Source of the DNA: DATNPH01 sp036703315
GTDB taxonomy: Bacteria > Cyanobacteriota > Cyanobacteriia > Cyanobacteriales > Coleofasciculaceae
Reading direction: 5' to 3'
Assembly (NCBI GenBank): GCA_036703315.1
Contig: DATNPH010000193.1
Coordinates: 1 to 55,240, forward strand
Length of the DNA stretch: 55,240 nucleotides
Positions 1-6,777 of this stretch are shown one piece after another. The position numbers were made by a program, and so were the translations under genes. Below the pieces are notes generated by a model, which saw only the letters and a program-made list of their open reading frames with translations, searched no databases and had not been told where the DNA came from. How positions within the stretch are numbered: position 1 is the stretch's first letter; every line of letters begins with the position of its first letter.

Positions 1-53
1 CAGGAATAACTGATGCCGTCAACGGGTAAATCCGACTATGGAGGTCAAGTGTA

Positions 54-152
54 ATGTTATCTCTAGCTGTAGGAGTTGATATAGCCAAGGCGACTTTTAC
101 TGCTGCTGTTTGGGTTGGGAGCAAGGGACAGACTCTGGGAGAGCTGCTATAG
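54..152 (+). pseudogene. IS110-family transposase, N-terminal fragment
   Basis: A 32-codon reading frame begins MLSLAVGVDIAKATF and ends at a stop. The VGVDIAK motif is typical of the first strand of the RuvC-like DEDD domain at the N-terminus of IS110/IS1111 transposases, and its Asp is the first catalytic residue. The rest of the transposase (normally 300-400 residues) is absent. The fragment lies antisense over the 3' end of the neighbouring kinase gene, so it probably marks an old insertion or deletion junction near position 140. Bases 1-53 would be the left end of the element. The family call rests on this short motif only. Confidence 0.5.
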
Positions 153-1038
153 CTGCCACAGCACCCCAAATTGTCGCCCAATTCCATTCCTTTTTCCTTG
201 GCGGTAGTGATGGATCGGGATTGGATGTCAATCCTAACAAATGCAACCATTTTTCCATCGTCTGGGGACGGGCATCAGGTTGTAGCTCCATACCTTTCAG
301 AATGGCATGATTAACTAGCTCGGAAATTAGGGGATTGATGCTTTTCGGTGGAATTAGAGAAGCTGTTCCATCCTTTCGATCCATTGCGCTAGCAGGCAAG
401 TCCCCAGTCAAGAGAAAATACAGAGTTGCTGCCAAAGAATAGACATCAGTATACGAACCACGAGGTCTAGTTGAGGAGTTGAGTTCTATCGGGGCAAAGC
501 GCTTATCCTTAAACCTGGATGTTAAAGGATGATTAAATTCATCGGCTAAATCAAAATCAATCAGCACCACGTTATGCTGACCCGCTCGCACTATGATATT
601 TTCTGGCTTTACATCCCGATGCAGCAACCCTTGTTTATGCACTTCAATCAGCGCCTCTCCAATTTGCCGAATGTAACCCAGCGCTTCCTGTTCTGGCAAA
701 AATTTCCGAATGCCAACGATGCTCTCTAGAGTATTCCCATGAATGTATTCCATCGCGAGGCAAAATAGTTGCCCCTCCATGAACGTATCCAGAAGGGACA
801 CAACATGAGCGTGCTTGCAGCGTTCTAGCTTTCGCCCCTCATTGACGAACTTATTCGTTAGGCTGTTGCGTTCCCCTGAAGTGAGCTGGTTGAGCTTATC
901 CTCATCCAATGTTTTGATAACCAGCTCCTTACCATTTCTATCTTTAGCTAAATAGGTAATGGCAAAGCGTCCTTGCCCTAACTTGCTCTCAAGGATGTAC
1001 ATCCCATCTTGCAACGCCTGCCTTGGGTTCCAAGCCAT
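97..1038 (-). CDS. Serine/threonine protein kinase, C-terminally truncated
   Basis: Hanks-type kinase of 313 residues. Visible elements are a glycine-rich loop (GQGRFAITY, residues 21-29), the ATP-binding lysine in VIK (K42), the catalytic loop HRDVKPEN (140-147) and an APE-like FAPIEL motif after the activation segment. The metal-binding DFG motif reads DFD (161-163), which is unusual, although the Asp itself is kept. After the kinase domain (about residues 14-270) comes a short basic linker and the start of a hydrophobic segment (WATIWGAVAAIAAL), as in cyanobacterial membrane-anchored kinases. The protein then ends in a tail antisense to an IS110 fragment, so the membrane anchor and any sensor domain are probably lost. 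The substrate is unknown. Kinase identity is certain; activity of this form is not. Confidence 0.9.
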   Translation of the reverse strand: MAWNPRQALQDGMYILESKLGQGRFAITYLAKDRNGKELVIKTLDEDKLNQLTSGERNSLTNKFVNEGRKLERCKHAHVVSLLDTFMEGQLFCLAMEYIHGNTLESIVGIRKFLPEQEALGYIRQIGEALIEVHKQGLLHRDVKPENIIVRAGQHNVVLIDFDLADEFNHPLTSRFKDKRFAPIELNSSTRPRGSYTDVYSLAATLYFLLTGDLPASAMDRKDGTASLIPPKSINPLISELVNHAILKGMELQPDARPQTMEKWLHLLGLTSNPDPSLPPRKKEWNWATIWGAVAAIAALPESVPCSQPKQQQ

Positions 1039-1080
1039 TGCTCACGACCGTAAAATACTTAAGTTAATTGTGGCAAAATC

Positions 1081-1254
1081 CTATCTAGGAGGGGTAGACT
1101 GACAGTCATTGCCAAAGAGCGATCGCCAAACCGTATTTCGCACCGCACCACCTGCCAACCACCAGTCGGGGAGATTGAGAAGTGCGATCGCAGGTAATAC
1201 AACTCCAACAGGCGAATCAACCAGAATCTTCTGGAGGCGAGTGGCATTAGCCAT
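1081..1254 (-). pseudogene. Nucleotidyltransferase-like protein (NTP_transf_6/DUF925 type), N-terminal fragment
   Basis: A 57-codon frame starts MANATRLQKILVDSPVGV and continues through LPDWWLAGGAVRNTVW before a stop. The LPDWW.A.GA.RNTVW block is the hallmark N-terminal motif of the NTP_transf_6 (DUF925) nucleotidyltransferase family, whose members are about 190 residues. The catalytic aspartates that follow this motif are missing, so this is a remnant. A different minus-strand frame of the same DNA (1059-1307) is also open, but it has no family resemblance. The first 44 bases of this gene are repeated at 1802-1845, where a group II intron has inserted directly after the start codon. Confidence 0.5.
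1202..1245. repeat. 44-bp direct repeat, copy A (uninterrupted intron target site)
   Basis: The stretch from CTCCAACAGGCG to GAGTGGCA is identical to 1802-1845. It encodes the start of the nucleotidyltransferase-like gene on the minus strand. In this copy the start region ACATGGCTAATGCC is continuous. In the other copy the matching sequence is split by the group II intron, so this copy preserves the empty site. Confidence 0.85.
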
Positions 1255-1467
1255 GTTTCAGTAGGAATCACACTTTGCAAGCGCAGCAAGTATTGCTTCT
1301 TCATCAAACCAACAGCAAATGTTAAGCCTGATTGTACTTGGACATACCTTATGCGATCGTTCCCGATCTTGATTCCCTACAAAATTAGTCATAGAGCCAG
1401 TCCTGTCTGACGATAGAACACCCACAAGAAAATAAATAATAGCCTTGAGGAATAACCTGTTTAAGAG

Positions 1468-1716
1468 ATGCAATTTATGACATCAGTTAATCCTCAAGAT
1501 AATCGCGACGATAACGCTCACTATGACCCTCAAGATAATCCTGGAACCCAGACACATATCCCAAGCACAGAAGAGGGTAACACTCCGCTCGATGAAAGAT
1601 ATCGTATGACTGGTCAAGAAGCTGGTACTGACCTTAGTCCCGGTGCTGAACCTGAAGCTCCTGGAGGTGAGGTTCAGGTGATTGGTGGCCCTAATCAAGG
1701 AACTGACTCTCGTTAA
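1468..1716 (+). CDS. Small hydrophilic hypothetical protein
   Basis: An 82-residue (or 79-residue, from the second ATG at 1477) very polar protein rich in Asp, Asn, Gly, Pro and Gln, with no hydrophobic segment or cysteine. It contains an NPQDN / DPQDN repeat near the N-terminus and a GGEVQVIGG motif near the end. It looks like the small disordered proteins common in cyanobacteria, but I do not recognise a family. A strong Rho-independent terminator follows 25 bp after the stop, supporting a real monocistronic gene. It lies between the two copies of the 44-bp repeat. Confidence 0.55.
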   Translation: MQFMTSVNPQDNRDDNAHYDPQDNPGTQTHIPSTEEGNTPLDERYRMTGQEAGTDLSPGAEPEAPGGEVQVIGGPNQGTDSR

Positions 1717-1739
1717 GTAGTAACTAGAATTCAAAACAA

Positions 1740-1776
1740 AGCCCCCATCCTAGTCTTGGTTGGGGGCTTGTTTTAT
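1740..1776 (+). terminator. Rho-independent terminator
   Basis: GCCCCCATCC and GGTTGGGGGC form a G/C-rich stem around a short loop, followed by TTGTTTT. It terminates the small gene at 1468-1716. Confidence 0.75.
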
Positions 1777-1801
1777 GGAGTGCGATCGCGAGTATATAGA
1801 T

Positions 1802-1845
1802 CTCCAACAGGCGAATCAACCAGAATCTTCTGGAGGCGAGTGGCA
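1802..1845. repeat. 44-bp direct repeat, copy B (3' exon next to the group II intron)
   Basis: Identical to 1202-1245. On the minus strand it reads ATRLQKILVDSPVG, the beginning of a second nucleotidyltransferase-like gene copy. That copy diverges after 18 codons and stops (GDLYTRDRTP then stop). It abuts the 3' end of the intron, so it is the 3' exon. Confidence 0.85.
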
Positions 1846-1891
1846 CTAGGTTGGGTCGAGGGGGAGTATTACCTCCCGCCCCTCCCATTTA

Positions 1892-1925
1892 GATCCGGAC
1901 GTGCGAGTTTCCCCGCATCCGGCTC
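1892..1925 (-). ncRNA. Group II intron domain V
   Basis: The 34-nt minus-strand sequence starts GAGCCGGATGCGGGGAAACT and ends CGCACGTCCGGATC. It folds as the classic domain V: a lower stem (GAGCCGGA / TCCGGATC), a bulge, and an upper stem capped by a GAAA tetraloop. The CGC triad near the CG bulge is the catalytic core. Confidence 0.85.
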
Positions 1926-1942
1926 CCGACAATATTTTGGCT

Positions 1943-3619
1943 CTATTTCAACCAGCTCCTAAAGGCTTCTTCCATCCAGAGGAGAGTTTTGCACTTCTCA
2001 TATTCGGGCTTGACACTATTGCAGTCAGATTGTTTGCCCTGTGGTTCAGGCTCGGCGCTATTACAGCCAGATTGTTTGCCCTTTTTGGTTTTAGGAACTG
2101 GTTTAGGTTTAAAAGAGCCTTTGCTCATGTGGATATAGTCATGGCAGCTTTCATGAATTGCTACCAGGTTTTCTGGCTTCCAGTTTGAGTGGTTGCCATC
2201 GATGTGGTGGAGATGCACCCGTTCTTCATCTAAAAATAGATGTCCACATTGTCCACATGAATGGTGCTGTTTCTTGAGTGTCTTGACTGTGGCTCCGTCG
2301 TACTTGTCGGAATTTCTCTTGCTCCAGTAGTTGATGTCGCCATCAAAAGGGCTTTTATCCTCTTTGACGTTAACGTGTTTGTTTTCAGAATAGGAGACGC
2401 TTGGGAATGCCTTATCTAGTAAAGCATCTACCTGATAGCGGTTAAGCTTGCTTTCCTTATTAAAAACTTTCCACGCTCGATTCTGTACGAAGTACAAGGA
2501 GAACCTAGAACCGTCCATCTTGCAATAGCGGTGATAGTTTCTCCATCCCCTGATAATGGGAGCAAGCTTCTCAGCTTTGACTTTTGCACCATAATTCGAG
2601 TTGTTGACGACGTGCTTGACCTTATTACGGAAAGCCTTGAAGTTCTCCTCTGAGGGAGTACATCTAAACTTCCCGTTCTTTTGCACCCTGAAGTTCCATC
2701 CGAGGAAGTCAAACCCGTCTGTCGAGGCTACCAGTCTTGTTTTGGAGGCTTTTACGTTCAACCCCCTGAGTGCCAGGAATTCTTCCACCCTCGTTAATAT
2801 TTGGGCGGCATCATCGTTAGGCTTAAGAATAAACACCATATCATCGGCATATCTAACCGACTGGTGGATGTCTTCTATGCCGTCAAGTGCTATGTTTGCC
2901 AGCAGTGGGCTAATAACGCCCCCTTGAGGAGTGCCTTGATTCGGAAAGTCTGGGTTTATCCCGGCTTTCAGACATCTCCATAATCCCGTTTTAATGGTTT
3001 GGGGAGCAATTACTTTGCTCATCAAAGTGGCGTGGTCGATGCGATCAAAGCACTTTTCGATGTCCAGTTCGAGAATCCTCTTTTCCTTCCCGCTTACCCT
3101 AGAGTTTAGGTTGAGGAAGAGGACTTTCTGGGCATCGTGTGCCGAGCGACCGGGTCGGAACCCGTAGCTTTTAGCATTGAAAAGTGCTTCGTGTGCTGGT
3201 TCGATGGCGTGCTTGGCAAGACATTGCCAAGCTCTATCGGAAATAGTAGGAACCTTTAGCATTCGAGTTGTCCCGTCCTTTTTGGGGATAGGGATTTCCC
3301 TTAGTCCTTGATGTTCCCACTGCTGCACCCTGATTCTTAGCAGCTCATCCAGCTCAAAGCGTTCCTTGAAACTGAGACTCGCTTTACCATCTACACCAAC
3401 AGTTTTCTTGCCCTGATTAAGTTGTGCCACTTGACGGATAGCCAGTAACCTAGCACTTCGGCTCCTCAGTATTAGCTTCTGGAGCCTTCTGGCGCGTGCC
3501 ATGTCATTAGCTCGAATAGCTTTCCACACTCTGACTTGCAGGCGGAATAGGTTACGCCGGAATTTCTTCCAGGGCAACGTCGTCCAAGATTCACTGGTAT
3601 TTCTACTGTGTCTAACCAT
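1943..3619 (-). CDS. ltrA: Group II intron reverse transcriptase/maturase with HNH endonuclease domain
   Basis: Intron-encoded protein of 558 residues. The N-terminus has the GIIM-type RT0 region, followed by RT domains with PKKDG, GFRPGRSAHDA, TPQGGVISPLLANI and the catalytic VRYADDMVFI (YADD, about residue 260). A maturase (X) region follows (GWRNYHRYC). The C-terminal HNH endonuclease has zinc-type CGQCG, the HLHHIDGNHSNWKPENLV core and ESCHDYIH. The lysine-rich tail contains an imperfect duplication (GKQSGCNSAEPEPQ / GKQSDCNSVKPEYE). It drives splicing and target-primed retrohoming of its intron. No frameshift or stop is visible, so the element may be active. Confidence 0.95.
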   Translation of the reverse strand: MVRHSRNTSESWTTLPWKKFRRNLFRLQVRVWKAIRANDMARARRLQKLILRSRSARLLAIRQVAQLNQGKKTVGVDGKASLSFKERFELDELLRIRVQQWEHQGLREIPIPKKDGTTRMLKVPTISDRAWQCLAKHAIEPAHEALFNAKSYGFRPGRSAHDAQKVLFLNLNSRVSGKEKRILELDIEKCFDRIDHATLMSKVIAPQTIKTGLWRCLKAGINPDFPNQGTPQGGVISPLLANIALDGIEDIHQSVRYADDMVFILKPNDDAAQILTRVEEFLALRGLNVKASKTRLVASTDGFDFLGWNFRVQKNGKFRCTPSEENFKAFRNKVKHVVNNSNYGAKVKAEKLAPIIRGWRNYHRYCKMDGSRFSLYFVQNRAWKVFNKESKLNRYQVDALLDKAFPSVSYSENKHVNVKEDKSPFDGDINYWSKRNSDKYDGATVKTLKKQHHSCGQCGHLFLDEERVHLHHIDGNHSNWKPENLVAIHESCHDYIHMSKGSFKPKPVPKTKKGKQSGCNSAEPEPQGKQSDCNSVKPEYEKCKTLLWMEEAFRSWLK

Positions 3620-4142
3620 ACTCTACTTACCGTTGTGTGTTCTGATTGCCTCGGCGCAATTACGCGCTGTCCTATCCGAAGCTTGAGGATTCCGCGTCCT
3701 GTCTCGCCTACTGGAGTTTCGACCTTTCTCCAGACTCAAACCTCGTTTTTATTCGTTCCCCTCCCCGATTGACTGGCGATTTAGGGCGGTTCATTTTGCC
3801 TACTCTCTTCTCAGGGCTGCTCTTTCTCCATGAAAGGTAGAGCGAGAATAGAGAGTGAAGTCCACATTTTTTTTCCAGACTGTGGCTTGCAAATAAGACA
3901 CTTTTTTTTTAGAACCTGTTTACCCGTGTCGCCTCCCCGTTAGCGCCAGTGTGCCTAATCTGCTTCGGCTCTGATTGCGCCCTGTTCCCAGCTTCACTCT
4001 GCGAGATTCCAGGCTCGCTCGGTGTGGGCAGATTGGGAGTCACATTACCCCTGATGGGCGGGACTTGAACCCGCATCCAGGGAGGAGTTATGAGGGTTGC
4101 CCCTCACCCTAGCGTATGGATTCTGCTAGGAACGAATCGCAC

Positions 4143-4406
4143 TCCATGTTTTGCTTACCAAGTTTTGTTCTGTGTCTTTCCAGTCATTGACCCAGTTGTA
4201 TTTTCAGCTCGCGCAGCATCCGATGCTCGGGCAGCTTCTTCAACCGTAACTCCGTTTCCCGATACAAGATGTAGAATTGCGGAAGATACCTGATCGAAAG
4301 TTCAGCATTAAACAAAGTGGTGGATGGAAATATATTCTCTAGTTCACTGCTATAGATTTTTGGCGTACTCAACAATCCTTAGCCAGATTTGGAGCGTTCC
4401 CTGATT
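4143..4406. other. 5' exon side of intron and upstream region of the molybdoenzyme gene
   Basis: About 260 bp without a convincing gene. The first bases on the minus strand (AAAACATGGA) are the 5' exon of the intron-split nucleotidyltransferase-like copy, and an in-frame TAA lies just upstream of its ATG. An open minus-strand frame of 63 codons at 4184-4375 has no recognisable motif. The promoter of the plus-strand oxidoreductase must lie here, but I see no clear boxes. Confidence 0.4.
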
Positions 4407-6635
4407 ATGTTGCGTCAACCCAAGAAGGGCTGGAATCCCAAAGACTGGGCTAGCTGGAAACCTTTCGGCATTGGCGAACAATACCCCAACAATTACTGGG
4501 AAGTCTTTAGAGCCATTTGGATGAGCCGAGATAATCTTCCCTACGCCTGGAGCATCCTAAACGAGGGAGTTTGCGACGGCTGTGCATTGGGAACAACAGG
4601 CATGAAAGACTGGACTGTCGATGGCATCCATGTTTGCAATGTCCGGCTGCGGCTGCTGCGGATGAATACCATGCCAGCCTTTGACCCCCAACTGCTGGAG
4701 GATGTCTCGCTGTTGCAGGAAAAGAAAAGTGCCGAGTTACGGGATATGGGGCGGCTTCCTTACCCGATGATGCGTCAACGGGGGGAGAAAGGCTTTCGCC
4801 GAATTAGTTGGGATGAAGCGCTGGACGCGATCGCATCTCGTATCCGTACTACCACACCCGACCGCCTCAGTTTTTACATTACCAGCCGAGGTACCGTTAA
4901 CGAAACGTACTACGCCACTCAGAAAGCAGTACGGGCGATGGGAACCAATAACATCGACAATGCTGCCCGAATTTGCCATTCTCCCAGCACTGCCGGACTG
5001 AAGGCTGGAGTCGGGGCAGCCGCTACCACCTGCTCTTATAAAGACTGGATTGGCACGGATTTGTTAGTCTTCATTGGTTCCAACGTCGCTAACAACCAAC
5101 CCGTTACCGTCAAGTATCTCCACTGGGCAAAGAAAGCTGGCACTCGCATTGTTGTGATTAACACCTACCGTGAACCAGGAATGGAGCGTTACTGGGTGCC
5201 CTCCATTGTGGAAAGTGCCTTATTTGGTACCAAATTTGCAGAAGACTTCTTTCTAGTGAATATGGGCGGGGATATTGCCTTCCTGAATGGCACCCTCAAA
5301 TATATGATTGATAACAACTGGGTAGACCAGTCGTTTATTGAGCGTTACACCACTGGCTTTGAAGAAATAAAAGCCTCGCTTGATGCCCAATCCTGGGAAG
5401 AACTAGAGCGCGTTTCCGGGGCAACCCGTGAAGAGATGTATGCTTTTGCCAAAATGGTCGGAGAGGCTGAGAAAGCCGTCTTTGTCTGGAGTATGGGCAT
5501 TACTCAGCATGAGTACGGCGAGGATAATGTGCGCTCAATCATCAACCTGGCATTGACTAAAGGGTTTGTTGGCAGAGAAGGCTGCGGGTTGATGCCGATT
5601 CGGGGACACTCTGGCGTGCAAGGTGGCGCAGAGATGGGATGCTATGCCACAGTCTTTCCTGGTGGGAAGCCTATCACCCCAGAGAATGCCGCTCAGTTAA
5701 GTCAACACTGGGGTTTTGAAGTTCCTACCTCTAAGGGTTTAATTGCTTCGGAAATGATTGATGCTGCTTATGAGCGTCAGCTAGATGTGTTGTTTTCTGT
5801 AGGAGGCAATTTCCTAGAGGTTTTGCCTGAACCTGATTATGTGGAAGAGGCACTAAAACGTGTACCTCTGCGGGTTCACATGGATATTATTCTCTCGACA
5901 CAAATGCTCGTTGAACCAGCTGATACTGTGGTGCTGCTGCCTGCAACTACGCGCTACGAAGTGCCAGGAGGCGTAACAGAAACCAGCACAGAGCGACGGG
6001 TCATTTTCAGTCCCGAAATTCTTGGTTCTCGGATTGGTGAGGCGCGTCCTGAGTGGGAGGTGTTCCTGGAACTGGCAAAGCGGGTGCGTCCAGATTTGGT
6101 AGATAAAATTGGTTTCGATGGCACTCCAACGATTCGCCAAGAGATTGCTCAGGTTATCCCACTGTATGCTGGCATCCAACACTTGAAGGAAGCGGGTGAT
6201 CAGTTTCAGTATGGAGGATCGCATCTGTGCTTTGGTTGGAACTTCCCGACACCTGATGGAAAAGCTCACTTTGCGGCATTGTCTCCACCCCTGAAGGAAT
6301 TACCAGAGAACTGTTTTTTTGTAGCAACGCGCCGAGGTAAGCAGTTTAACAGCATGGTGCAAGAGAGCAAGGATGCGATTACTGGAGCGCTACGAGAGGC
6401 GGTGTTGATGAGTCGGGTAGATGCAGAGCAACTGGGATTAAAAGACACAGATGCAGTAATTCTCAAAAATGAACTGGGTGAGTTGAAGGGGCGAATCTAC
6501 ATAGCACCCATTAAGCCAGGGAACTTGCAAGTGCATTGGCCTGAGGGGAATGTTTTGTTAGATCGCAGTAAGCGATCGCGCGAAGGCGTTCCCGACTACA
6601 ACGCTGTGGTACGCTTGGAAAAAGCTGGAAAATGA
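4407..6635 (+). CDS. FdhF/YdeP-type molybdopterin oxidoreductase
   Basis: About 742 residues from the ATG at 4407 (a TTG 18 bp upstream is open but less likely). The architecture is that of the FdhF/YdeP alpha-subunit-like family: an N-terminal region with VCDGCALGTTG, the molybdopterin domain (RRISWDEALDAIA, CHSPSTAGLK, a FIGSNVANNQP pterin-binding segment), then MPIRGHSGVQGG, and a C-terminal molydopterin-dinucleotide-binding barrel (FFVATRRGKQFNSMV). The four-cysteine Fe4S4 motif of true formate dehydrogenases is reduced to CDGC, as in YdeP. The real substrate of this family is poorly defined, and formate dehydrogenase activity should not be assumed. The stop overlaps the ATG of a short frame. 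moaE, needed for its cofactor, lies 41 kb away in this window. Confidence 0.85.
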   Translation: MLRQPKKGWNPKDWASWKPFGIGEQYPNNYWEVFRAIWMSRDNLPYAWSILNEGVCDGCALGTTGMKDWTVDGIHVCNVRLRLLRMNTMPAFDPQLLEDVSLLQEKKSAELRDMGRLPYPMMRQRGEKGFRRISWDEALDAIASRIRTTTPDRLSFYITSRGTVNETYYATQKAVRAMGTNNIDNAARICHSPSTAGLKAGVGAAATTCSYKDWIGTDLLVFIGSNVANNQPVTVKYLHWAKKAGTRIVVINTYREPGMERYWVPSIVESALFGTKFAEDFFLVNMGGDIAFLNGTLKYMIDNNWVDQSFIERYTTGFEEIKASLDAQSWEELERVSGATREEMYAFAKMVGEAEKAVFVWSMGITQHEYGEDNVRSIINLALTKGFVGREGCGLMPIRGHSGVQGGAEMGCYATVFPGGKPITPENAAQLSQHWGFEVPTSKGLIASEMIDAAYERQLDVLFSVGGNFLEVLPEPDYVEEALKRVPLRVHMDIILSTQMLVEPADTVVLLPATTRYEVPGGVTETSTERRVIFSPEILGSRIGEARPEWEVFLELAKRVRPDLVDKIGFDGTPTIRQEIAQVIPLYAGIQHLKEAGDQFQYGGSHLCFGWNFPTPDGKAHFAALSPPLKELPENCFFVATRRGKQFNSMVQESKDAITGALREAVLMSRVDAEQLGLKDTDAVILKNELGELKGRIYIAPIKPGNLQVHWPEGNVLLDRSKRSREGVPDYNAVVRLEKAGK

Positions 6636-6727
6636 TTGAAAAACTGACTTGTGAGCAAGAAGCGCTAGTTCCGGTTGATCGAGAGAAGTGGAAAGCGATC
6701 GCTCTAACAACTGAACCAATCATCTAA
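6632..6727 (+). pseudogene. N-terminal fragment of a cyanobacterial hypothetical protein
   Basis: A 31-codon frame overlaps the oxidoreductase stop (ATGA). It reads MIEKLTCEQEALVPVDREKW then KAIALTTEPII. This matches my memory of the conserved opening of larger cyanobacterial hypothetical proteins (LTPEQEALIPV.REKWRAIALSTEPI), whose body is missing here. It is probably a decayed gene start; function unknown. Confidence 0.4.
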
Positions 6728-6777
6728 CTGTTGAATTGAGATATGAGGGAGATGTCTTCCCCACCTTCCCTACCAGA

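Larger units (their letters stand above)
1853..4142 (-). mobile_element. Group II intron, complete, with RT/HNH protein
   Basis: The minus strand begins with the group II 5' consensus GTGCG (reading down from 4142). It carries a domain I-III region of about 500 nt, encodes a reverse transcriptase, and ends with a clear domain V (1892-1925) and a domain VI hairpin closing near CTCGACCCAAC (about 1850-1860). Length is about 2.29 kb. Both boundaries are supported by comparison with the empty site at 1240-1257: ACATGG lies upstream and TAGTGCCACTCGCC downstream, against ACATGGCTAATGCCACTCGCC in the empty copy. The exact 3' boundary is uncertain by 1-3 nt. The 500-base gene-free stretch 3620-4142 is intron RNA. 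Confidence 0.85.

Noticed and set aside
1258..1473. 71-codon minus-strand frame ending ILAALAKCDSY just before the nucleotidyltransferase start
   Set aside because: Overlaps the divergent small gene's start, has no recognisable domain, and could be a chance frame or an upstream remnant.
4060..4084. tRNA-like T-arm (GCGGGTTCAAGTCCCGCCCATCA on the minus strand)
   Set aside because: No matching acceptor 5' strand, D-arm or anticodon arm is found upstream, and the sequence lies inside domain I of the group II intron.
4184..4375. 63-codon minus-strand frame upstream of the intron
   Set aside because: No motif, no ribosome site, and its end does not connect to the 5' exon start codon.
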